A DNA stretch of 64,000 nucleotides, taken from positions 1 through 64,000 of the forward strand of contig JACKIC010000003.1 of the NCBI GenBank assembly GCA_020638655.1. Reading direction: 5' to 3'. Below, in pieces: positions 27,690-34,527 of the stretch. The first letter of the stretch is position 1. Each line of letters begins with the position of its first letter. The notes beneath the pieces are model-generated. The model saw only the letters and a list, made by a program, of their open reading frames with translations. It did no database searches and had not been told where the DNA came from. Made by a program: the position numbers and the translations under genes. Source of the DNA: Planctomycetota bacterium. GTDB taxonomy: Bacteria; Planctomycetota; UBA1135; UBA2386.

Positions 27690-27727
27690 ATGACGAATAG
27701 GCCCAGTACCTGCCGGGTATTCGTCAT
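27690..27727. promoter_or_regulatory. Perfect 10-bp inverted repeat, possible operator or RNA hairpin
   Basis: ATGACGAATA at 27690-27699 and TATTCGTCAT at 27718-27727 are exact reverse complements, with an 18-base spacer whose CCC and GGG can extend the stem past a two-base bulge. Its place between divergent genes fits a regulator binding site; as RNA it would be a stable stem-loop on either strand. Confidence 0.6.
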
Positions 27728-27902
27728 CGCGGCGCGACGCAGTCGCGCGTTGCCATCGGAGAATCCGTCTTTGCCGGGGGCGACAGAGGGGCCTGCTACC
27801 GGGCTGTTGCACTGCGAAGCGCGGCAGGTGCTGCGGTCCGTGAACCTGACCGGCGGGTCTTGTGTCGCGGTTTCTCGACTCGCTCGGGCGACGCGGAAGC
27901 AA

Positions 27903-27908
27903 TAGGAT
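27903..27908 (+). promoter_or_regulatory. -10-like TAGGAT before the GH-A-like gene
   Basis: TAGGAT ends 7 bases before the ATG at 27916. The intervening bases (TCGCGCG) hold no ribosome binding site, so a leaderless transcript is likely. Confidence 0.5.
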
Positions 27909-27915
27909 TCGCGCG

Positions 27916-29538
27916 ATGCGGATCACGAAGCACGCAGGTTTTTGCGCGGGCGGACCGGACTGGCCCTACTCAGAACTCCAGGGCCTCGACTACCCCAAGA
28001 AGATGGAGTTCCTGGAGAGCCTGGGTCACCGGCAAGCAGCATGCGTCTCGAACGCGGGCGGCAACTACCTCCGCACCCTGTTCATGACTGCCACGATCCT
28101 GGGCAGAGCAGAGTTCCACGACAAGATCCACGGGTTCAAGAAGCCTCCCTATGAGTTTGGCTGGCACGAGTACCAGCAGCACATTCGACAGATCGTTGAG
28201 GCGCTGAAGGAGGCGAACGAGCGCGTCGACGCGAACAGGGACCTCGACTGGACCCGCATGGATGCGTATTTCGCGGGGGTCAAGAAGTTCAATGCCGAGA
28301 ACGGACCCGACCGGGCGGTCCAGGTCCTCCTGTGCCTCGTCGAGGTCCCTCCGCGGATGATCATCGAGAAGCCGCTCCACCTCGATGCGCCGAGCTTCAT
28401 GGACATCTGGCACCTCTACAACCAAGTGCACATCAAGGTGATGCGTGCGGTTGTCAAGCGCTACTGCGTGCCACCGGACTCGTGCGTGCGGGCGATCGAG
28501 GTCATCAACGAGCCCGACTACAACTGGATCCCCGATGAGTGCCGGATCGAGCTGTCGCTGCGTCCGCACGCCGCCCCCATGTGGAAGTACATCACCGAAC
28601 TCCACATGCCGCAGATGCCAAGGCATGCCGAGCACAACCACACGTTCACGACCGACGGTGGCGGTGTGCACTTCGCCTATGAGTTGGATCCGAGCCTGAT
28701 CAAGGTGAGGACCCCCGAGCCCGTTCCGGTGCTCGACTTCCCGTGGGGCGCGAAGTTCGACAAGTACGTCGCGTGCCTCGCGGATCTGCACGAGCACCTG
28801 TCGTTCGCCGCGAAGGACGAGGCTGCCAAGGCAAACGTGCCGCTCACGGTTGTCTCCGGCGCCGTGACGAACAACAACCTCGACTACCTGATCCGGATGC
28901 ACCGGGCGAGGCCGAACGTGTTCCGGTTCGTCGATGCGATCGGGCTGCACCCGTACCACTGGCCCGCGCACAGCATGCACGACATGGACTTCGTCTCCCG
29001 CAAGGAGACCGCGGGCTGGACCAAGAGCGATCCACAGGAGTTCTGTCACGCGTATCACAAGCGCTACGACTTCCTCAAGGAGATCGCCGCGCTCACCAAG
29101 ATGAAGAACGAGGCGCGGAGCCATGGCATGGCGGGGAAGAAGCTCTGGCTGACGGAGTTCGGCATCCCCACCAAGAAGTGCGCGCACGCGAACGCCGGCC
29201 TCGCTGGCTACGTCAACCTCTTCATCTATCAGCGCGGAGAGAAGATCCCCGAGCCGATCAGCGCGATCGTGTGGGAGGACAAGTGGGATCGGTTCTTCGA
29301 ACAGTCGAGCGCCGAATGGATGGCAGCCAACAACATCGAGAACATCCTCTACTACACGATGCGTGGCGGCGGCATCGGCGAGTCGACCGACGAAGAGCAC
29401 AGCAACTTCACCCTCTTCGACCTCGATTGCCGCACGACGCGGATGGAGCGGGCGACGTTCCAGAGAATGGCTGATCACATCTCCGGGGTCACCGGGCGTA
29501 GTGCGGACCTCGGCTACTTCGACTTCGTCCGCAAGTAG
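27916..29538 (+). CDS. Clan GH-A glycoside-hydrolase-like protein, cytosolic
   Basis: The product is 540 residues without signal peptide. It has the landmarks of a (beta/alpha)8 retaining glycosidase: acid/base Glu199 in EVINEPDYNW, the motif AIGLHPYHWP, and nucleophile Glu414 in WLTEFGIPTK, about 215 residues later. The family cannot be named with certainty; the pattern is nearest to GH39- or GH5-like clan members. It is collinear with residues 1-545 of the fusion protein at 14878 but lacks the methyltransferase part. Lack of export and its place beside glycosyltransferases and a sulfotransferase suggest action on a cytosolic glycan, precursor or glycosylated lipid. It could also be a transglycosidase. 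Confidence 0.82.
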   Translation: MRITKHAGFCAGGPDWPYSELQGLDYPKKMEFLESLGHRQAACVSNAGGNYLRTLFMTATILGRAEFHDKIHGFKKPPYEFGWHEYQQHIRQIVEALKEANERVDANRDLDWTRMDAYFAGVKKFNAENGPDRAVQVLLCLVEVPPRMIIEKPLHLDAPSFMDIWHLYNQVHIKVMRAVVKRYCVPPDSCVRAIEVINEPDYNWIPDECRIELSLRPHAAPMWKYITELHMPQMPRHAEHNHTFTTDGGGVHFAYELDPSLIKVRTPEPVPVLDFPWGAKFDKYVACLADLHEHLSFAAKDEAAKANVPLTVVSGAVTNNNLDYLIRMHRARPNVFRFVDAIGLHPYHWPAHSMHDMDFVSRKETAGWTKSDPQEFCHAYHKRYDFLKEIAALTKMKNEARSHGMAGKKLWLTEFGIPTKKCAHANAGLAGYVNLFIYQRGEKIPEPISAIVWEDKWDRFFEQSSAEWMAANNIENILYYTMRGGGIGESTDEEHSNFTLFDLDCRTTRMERATFQRMADHISGVTGRSADLGYFDFVRK

Positions 29539-29571
29539 TCAGCGGCTCGAGGCGGTGCAGCGGCCACGCCG

Positions 29572-30609
29572 TCAGAACGGCAGGTGATGGAAGATGCGCG
29601 CCCGCAGGCCGTGGTCGTCCTCAGCCTGCAGCGCGAAGACCCGGCGCGACATCCACTGTGCGAGGTCGAACGAAGCCTCGAAGCCGGCCTGCTGCGACGC
29701 GTTCGGGAAGTGGTCGAGCAGGTCGGGTCGTTCCGCGCCGGTGATGGTCGCCAGGGGAACCTCCTGGTGGTCGACGAAGGCGCGCAGGCGCCGCACCGCG
29801 CGGCCATCGACCTGCGAGAACGCCCAGCCCCAGAACTTGACGAGGTCGCCCTGCTGCACCATGCCATCGACGAACACGCGCGGCAGCGACAGATCGGCGT
29901 CGGTGATCGTCGCCATCGAAGCCGGGCCGACGACGTAGACGTCCTGATGGCCGTTCGCGGCGCGCGCCAGCGATGCCACGAGCTTGCGACCTGGCAGCAG
30001 TTCCTGCACGAGGCGTTCGACGTGGGCCATGGTCACGTAAGCGCTGCCATAGGTCTGCACGTCGAGGGAGCGCGACTCGCTGCTTGGCACGAACGCGAAG
30101 TCGCCGGCGAAGTGTCCGTCGAACAGGTGGGGGCCGTGGGTGGTGAACAGCAGCAACCCGTCGTCGCGCAGCGCGGCAGCGAGCTTGATCAGCCAGCTGC
30201 GGAACAACGGTTCGGGCAGGTGGCTGAACAGCGAGTTGCAGGTGATGAGGTCGTGCGGGCCGCCGAGGTCGAGGCCGTCGGGCTCGGCCTTGGACACCAC
30301 GCCGTGAACGCCGAACTCCTCGGTCTGGAAGCGCACGGCATCGGCGTAGATGTCGCTCACGGTGACGCGCGTCGCCGGCAGGTCGTCGAGCAGGAAGCGG
30401 ACCACGCGGCCGTAGCCGGAGGCGAAATCGAGCAGCGAGTCGACCTGCTCGAGCTGCCGCCCGAGGCGGCGCACGACCTCGTGGATCATCGCGTAGACCG
30501 CGAAGCCGGTCTGCATGTACTCGCAGAACAGCGCTTCCTCGGGCCGCCCCAAGGTGCGCAGATGCAGGCGCATCTCGTCCTCGGGGTGGATCACCAGGCT
30601 CTTGGGCAT
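29572..30609 (-). CDS. SAM-dependent methyltransferase with C-terminal accessory domain
   Basis: The product is 345 residues. Residues about 35-200 form a class I methyltransferase: motif I LLDFASGYGRVVRFL at 59-73, acidic motif II VTVSDIYADAV, and motif IV DLITCNSLFSHLPEPLF. The last 100 residues are a separate beta-rich domain (VFVDGMVQQGDLVKFWGWAF onwards, then a segment with FVDHQEVP) that may bind sugar. O- or N-methylation of a polymer sugar is inferred from context. The ATG at 30609 is chosen because a TACGGT hexamer lies 10 bases upstream; a GTG at 30621 would add four residues. The gene converges on the GH-A-like gene with a 33-base gap. Confidence 0.82.
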   Translation of the reverse strand: MPKSLVIHPEDEMRLHLRTLGRPEEALFCEYMQTGFAVYAMIHEVVRRLGRQLEQVDSLLDFASGYGRVVRFLLDDLPATRVTVSDIYADAVRFQTEEFGVHGVVSKAEPDGLDLGGPHDLITCNSLFSHLPEPLFRSWLIKLAAALRDDGLLLFTTHGPHLFDGHFAGDFAFVPSSESRSLDVQTYGSAYVTMAHVERLVQELLPGRKLVASLARAANGHQDVYVVGPASMATITDADLSLPRVFVDGMVQQGDLVKFWGWAFSQVDGRAVRRLRAFVDHQEVPLATITGAERPDLLDHFPNASQQAGFEASFDLAQWMSRRVFALQAEDDHGLRARIFHHLPF

Positions 30610-30619
30610 GACGGCACCC

Positions 30620-30625
30620 ACCGTA
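30620..30625 (-). promoter_or_regulatory. -10-like hexamer before the methyltransferase gene
   Basis: TACGGT on the minus strand, 10 bases before the ATG at 30609. It belongs to the recurring start-proximal set and supports that start over the upstream GTG. Confidence 0.35.
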
Positions 30626-30687
30626 TCGGCTTTGCCGTGGCGATTCCTGGCGCGATCCCGCGAAGTAGCGAGCGCTAGCGGGTTCCT

Positions 30688-30812
30688 GTGTTCGTGTTCT
30701 TGGGGCGAATCGAGTCGGGCCGGGTCGCTGCCGCGTTCGGAGATGGTGGATCGGCTGCGCGCGGCCGATGTGCTGGTCCTGCCCTCGCGGCTCGAGAACT
30801 GGTCGGATGCCG
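30688..30812 (+). pseudogene. Remnant of a family 4 glycosyltransferase
   Basis: Two short pieces typical of the GT4 donor domain survive in neighbouring frames. FVFLGRIES near 30690 resembles the strand and loop ahead of the donor site. LRAADVLVLPSRLENWSDA at about 30755-30811 matches the region with the first Glu of E-x7-E (PSRxENW). In an intact enzyme these are about 80 residues apart; here about 20, so the middle is deleted and the frame is broken. No complete start or end exists. It fits decay of an extra glycosyltransferase at the edge of the glycan locus. Confidence 0.55.
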
Positions 30813-30835
30813 GCGCCGGGGTAATGTCGGCGCCG

Positions 30836-31285
30836 ATGTCCGACCGCTGCCCCGCGCCCGTCTATCGCGCCGTCACCTACGCGCACGTCGCCGACGTCGA
30901 CGCCGCGCTCGCGTTCTACGGCCTGCTCGGTTTCGCGCCGGGCCACGTGCTGCGCACCGCGACCGGGCGCGCCTTCTGGGCCTCGGCCGGTTCGACCGGC
31001 GGTCGCCCCGGTCTGGCCGAGCTGTTCTTCGCGTGCGCGAGCGGCCCGGTGAAGGCCGAGGAACAGGCCGTGCTCTTCTACCTCTACAGCGCCGACGTCG
31101 CGGCGCTGCGCGCGCACCTGCTCGCGAGCGGCGTGCACGACGGCGGGGTCTACTCCGGTCAGGCTGGACCCGGGGACGGCCGTCGCGTCGCGTTCGAGAT
31201 CTACCACCCCAGGCACATGGAGTGCGGTGAGCTGCGGGTCGTCGATCCCGACGGCTACGTCGTGCTGATCGGGCAGCTCGAGTAG
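30836..31285 (+). CDS. VOC (glyoxalase/bleomycin resistance) family protein
   Basis: The product is 149 residues with two beta-alpha-beta-beta-beta modules: AVTYAHVADVDAALAFYGLLGF opens the first, and LFYLYSADVAALRAHLLASG the second, which ends FEIYHPRHMECGELRVVDPDGYVVLIGQL. The pattern DPDGYxxxIGQ is the usual VOC end. VOC proteins bind a divalent metal and act as lyases, dioxygenases or resistance proteins; the substrate cannot be inferred. Two in-frame ATGs exist at 30824 and 30836; the second is used because the family N-terminus fits it. It is probably a single-gene unit unrelated to the glycan locus. Confidence 0.82.
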   Translation: MSDRCPAPVYRAVTYAHVADVDAALAFYGLLGFAPGHVLRTATGRAFWASAGSTGGRPGLAELFFACASGPVKAEEQAVLFYLYSADVAALRAHLLASGVHDGGVYSGQAGPGDGRRVAFEIYHPRHMECGELRVVDPDGYVVLIGQLE

Positions 31286-31394
31286 GGGCGGCGCCGGATT
31301 TTCACGAATCCGATCGGTGCGGCCGGCGGCTTCCTGCGCGGGTCCTGGTGGCCGGGCGAATCGCGCCCGGGCGACCTTCGACCCCAGACCCGCC

Positions 31395-33860
31395 ATGACC
31401 GAGACGAACTTCGTGAACCTCCCGCCCCAACGCAACCTGCGAACGCTGGCCGCCGCGGCCGGCGGCGCGCTGCTCGGCCTGTTGGCCACCGCCTGCTCGG
31501 GAGGCGGCGGCGGCGGTACGGGCACGGTCACGCCCCCGCTCGACCAGGGCTCGTACACGATCGACGAGTTCACGCCGCCGCCGCCCAGGCCCGCGGGCTT
31601 CCAGCCGCTGGGCCACGACGGGTTCCAGGCGCTGTCGCGCGACGAGCTGTTCGTGATCGCGCCGACCGCCGACGCCGAGGGGCGCATCGCGCGGCTGCAG
31701 GACGACCCGGCCGCGTCTCAGACGCAGTTCGACCTGGTCGCGCTGTTCGCGGGCGAAGGCCCGATTCATGCCTCGGCCTTCGGGCAGCTCGACGCCGACG
31801 CCGACGACGAGATGGTCGTGGCCACGGTCGACGCCTCGGAGACGCGCATCGACCTGCACGTCGTGCAGCGCGCTCCCGGCGGGGGACCGCTGATGCGCAC
31901 CTGGTTCCGTTCGCTGCCGGCGAAGCCGTGGAACTTCGAGGACGTGCGCGTCGTGCTCGCCGACGTCGACGGCGACTTCCGCGACGAGGTGCTGGTTGCG
32001 GCGCGCGCGAACTCCTACGGCAACGCCACCGACGGCGGCGCGGTGTGGGTGCTCGACGATCCCGAGGCGGGGCCGGAGCTGCTGCTCGAGTACGACCGCA
32101 ACGCGCGCCACATCAGCATCGATCCGCTGCCGGTCGACGTCGACGGCGACGGCGTGTTCGAGGTCGCGATCGGCCTGGGCGGCGACGCCACCGACGACGG
32201 CCGCTACGCGGTGCGGCTGTACGACTACGACGCGGCGAGCAGGACCATGGTGAACGTGCACGGCTGGAAGTACCTGTGGTCCTCGAGCGTGTTCGACTCG
32301 AGCCGCGCGGTCGCCGGCGACTTCGACGGAGACGGCGACACCGACCTCGCCCTGATCGGCACGCGCAGCCAGTCCGGGCAGCGCATCGTCGACATGCGGC
32401 TGCACGAGTTCGTCGACACCGGCACCGCGCAGTCCTGGCCGGAGTTCGCCCAGTTCTCCTCCATCGACGTCAGCGGTCCGTCGGGCTTCGGCTACGGCGA
32501 CTACGCCGCGACCGCGCTGCACGTGGCCCGCGGCGGCGACGACCTCGTGGTCGGACAGTTCGGCGGCAGCGACTACACCTGCGACCGCATGCACTACGAC
32601 CGCGGCACGGGGACCTGGAACCCGTTCGGCCTCGCCTTCACCAACGTCTACGCCGACCAGACGATTTCGCTGTGCGCGACCGACATCGACGCCGACGGCT
32701 ACGAGGAGCTGCAGATCGCGCTGCTCGCCTATCCGAGCAGCGGCGCGCGCCTGGACCTCGCGACCTTCGACTACGAGACCCACACGATGGCGTGGCAGCC
32801 GTCGATCGCGCTCGGCAACGGCGGCGCCAACTCGCGTTTCCGTCTGCCGCTGCTCGCCGCAGGCGACTTCGACGCCGACGGCCTGGCCGTGCAGTTCACC
32901 GGCCGCACCGAGCTCAAGCTCGGCGACCCGGTGCCGCTGGTCGTGCTCGGCGCGCCGCCGACCAAGGACGGCATCTCGCAGAACTACGACAACACCGAGA
33001 GCGCCTACTCCACCGGCACCACGCAGGGGCAGACCATCGGCGTCTCGACCTACAGCTCGATCACGACCTCGGCCTCGGCGGGCGCCACGCTGTTCGGCGT
33101 GCTCGGCGTCGAAGGGCGGGCGTCGTTCGAGCGGGGCATCGAACGCACCCACACCGATACGCGTCAGGAGACGGTCGTGCGCGGTTACCGCGGCTCCTTC
33201 GACAAGGACGTGATCGTGTTCCAGGGCACGCTCTACGAGACCTACGAGTACGTGATCGTCGGCGCGCCCGACCCGTCGCTGCTCGGCACCTTGCTGACGC
33301 TCGATCTGCCGGTGGGGGCCAACACCTACAAGTGGACGGTCGCCTACTACAACGACCGCGTCGCGGCCGAGGACCGCATCGGCACCGATCTGCTGACGCA
33401 CACGCCCGGCGACGTCGCCAGCTATCCGACCCGCGGCGAACTCGACGCGCTGATCGGCAGCGACCAGCACTGGGACATGCCGGGCAGCCGTCCGGTGGGC
33501 CAGGGCACCGCGAGCGACTTCGAGTCGGTCTCGTTCGAGACCGTGCACGCGACCGAGCAGCAGCGCACGATCAGCCGCAGCTACGGTGGCGGCGCGAGCT
33601 TCGGGGTCAGCGTCTCGGTCGACGCGACCACGGCGGAGGGCTCGACGCACGGCGTGTTCTACGGCAGCGAGACGAGCTTCGAGGCCAGCGTCGGCGACAT
33701 CGCGGACATCGGCGATTACACGCGCTGGAACTACAGCTGGGGGTTCGCGATCCAGACCGTCGGGCGCAACGGTGGGCCGGGCAACCCGACCTACGGCAGC
33801 CGCAAGCACTCCTTCCAGTACCTGCGCTTCTGGGTCGACCCGCAGGGTTCGGCGTACTGA
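31395..33860 (+). CDS. FG-GAP/VCBS-repeat lipoprotein with unknown C-terminal region
   Basis: The product is 821 residues. The N-terminus ends in a lipobox-like LLATACSGGG with Cys34, so it is probably a lipoprotein, with a Gly-rich tether. Residues about 60-520 contain at least five FG-GAP-type repeats with calcium-binding loops (DADADDEMVVATV, DVDGDFRDEVLVAA, DVDGDGVFEVAIGL, DFDGDGDTDLALIG, DIDADGYEELQIAL), giving a beta-propeller. The last 280 residues are different: Ser/Thr/Gly-rich with alternating polar and small apolar residues (TYSSITTSASAGATLFGVLG and GGGASFGVSVSVDA). I do not recognise this part. It could be an adhesin stalk or membrane-interacting segment. Confidence 0.83.
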   Translation: MTETNFVNLPPQRNLRTLAAAAGGALLGLLATACSGGGGGGTGTVTPPLDQGSYTIDEFTPPPPRPAGFQPLGHDGFQALSRDELFVIAPTADAEGRIARLQDDPAASQTQFDLVALFAGEGPIHASAFGQLDADADDEMVVATVDASETRIDLHVVQRAPGGGPLMRTWFRSLPAKPWNFEDVRVVLADVDGDFRDEVLVAARANSYGNATDGGAVWVLDDPEAGPELLLEYDRNARHISIDPLPVDVDGDGVFEVAIGLGGDATDDGRYAVRLYDYDAASRTMVNVHGWKYLWSSSVFDSSRAVAGDFDGDGDTDLALIGTRSQSGQRIVDMRLHEFVDTGTAQSWPEFAQFSSIDVSGPSGFGYGDYAATALHVARGGDDLVVGQFGGSDYTCDRMHYDRGTGTWNPFGLAFTNVYADQTISLCATDIDADGYEELQIALLAYPSSGARLDLATFDYETHTMAWQPSIALGNGGANSRFRLPLLAAGDFDADGLAVQFTGRTELKLGDPVPLVVLGAPPTKDGISQNYDNTESAYSTGTTQGQTIGVSTYSSITTSASAGATLFGVLGVEGRASFERGIERTHTDTRQETVVRGYRGSFDKDVIVFQGTLYETYEYVIVGAPDPSLLGTLLTLDLPVGANTYKWTVAYYNDRVAAEDRIGTDLLTHTPGDVASYPTRGELDALIGSDQHWDMPGSRPVGQGTASDFESVSFETVHATEQQRTISRSYGGGASFGVSVSVDATTAEGSTHGVFYGSETSFEASVGDIADIGDYTRWNYSWGFAIQTVGRNGGPGNPTYGSRKHSFQYLRFWVDPQGSAY

Positions 33861-33913
33861 GGCGATGAACCGCGGCCCGTGGCGGTGGAGTCGACGGCCC
33901 TGGCGCCAGCCGC

Positions 33914-33919
33914 TAGCAT
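33914..33919 (+). promoter_or_regulatory. -10-like TAGCAT before the second sigma-factor gene
   Basis: TAGCAT ends 11 bases before the ATG at 33931. No Shine-Dalgarno sequence is present between. Confidence 0.4.
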
Positions 33920-33930
33920 CCCCGATCACG

Positions 33931-34527
33931 ATGGCCGGCCCGAAGGACGACGGCGCTCGCGGTCACGAGGCGGACGAGCAGCGGCCGGCAGCCGACACGG
34001 GCTCGGCCCTGGTCGACCTCGCCTACCGCGAGCTGCGCGACCTCGCCGGCGCGTTCTTGTCCCGCGAGCGGGCCAACCACACGCTGGCGCCGACCGCGCT
34101 CGTGCACGAGGCGTGGCTGCGGCTCGCCGGTCAGGACCGCGTGTCGTGGGAGAGTCGCGAGCACTTCCTCGCGATCGCCGCGATCGCCATGCGGCGCGTG
34201 CTCATCGACCACGCCCGCGCGCGCCGCGCGGGGCGGCGCGGCGGCGGCGAAGCCATCGAGCCGCTCGCGACCGAGATCGCCGCGTCGTTGCGCAAGGAAG
34301 GCGTCAGCGTGCACACCAGGATCGACCTGCTGACGCTCGACGAAGGCCTCGATCGCCTGCGCGAACGCAGCGAACGCGCCAGCCGCATCGTCGAGCTGCG
34401 CTTCTTCGGCGGCCTGACCGAGCAGGAGATCAGTCTGGTGCTGGGCGTCGCGCGATCGACGGTGACGCTCGAGTGGAAGGCGGCGCGCGCCTGGTTGTCC
34501 TCGTGGATGGGGAAGGACGCGCCGTGA
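33931..34527 (+). CDS. ECF-type RNA polymerase sigma factor, second copy type
   Basis: The product is 198 residues. It has the same subfamily marks as the one at 10218-10802: TALVHEAWLRLAGQD, REHFLAIAAIAMRRVLIDHA, RARRAGRRGGG, and region 4 RIVELRFFGGLTEQEISLVLG followed by ARSTVTLEWKAARAWL. It begins after about 20 extra polar residues and has an insertion between regions 2 and 4 (EIAASLRKEGVSVHTRIDLL). Its stop overlaps the GTG of the kinase gene by four bases. It has no adjacent anti-sigma gene, so control by the kinase is inferred. The two sigma factors are diverged, so they probably read different promoters. Confidence 0.92.
   Translation: MAGPKDDGARGHEADEQRPAADTGSALVDLAYRELRDLAGAFLSRERANHTLAPTALVHEAWLRLAGQDRVSWESREHFLAIAAIAMRRVLIDHARARRAGRRGGGEAIEPLATEIAASLRKEGVSVHTRIDLLTLDEGLDRLRERSERASRIVELRFFGGLTEQEISLVLGVARSTVTLEWKAARAWLSSWMGKDAP

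Larger units (their letters stand above)
27617..27915. promoter_or_regulatory. Divergent control region with a perfect inverted repeat
   Basis: This 299-base gap between the sulfotransferase and the GH-A-like gene reads as non-coding. It contains the inverted repeat described at 27690-27727 and a TAGGAT at 27903-27908 directly before the GH-A-like gene. Nothing else was recognised. Confidence 0.5.

Noticed and set aside
27617..27727. N-terminal extension of the sulfotransferase from an ATG at 27727
   Set aside because: The added 37 residues are Arg-rich and unlike the family, and the extension would cover the perfect inverted repeat. The ATG at 27616 puts the P-loop at its usual place.
31395..33860. 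Calling the FG-GAP lipoprotein an aerolysin-type toxin
   Set aside because: Only the amphipathic pattern points that way; no specific aerolysin signature was seen, so it is kept as a finding and not as an annotation.
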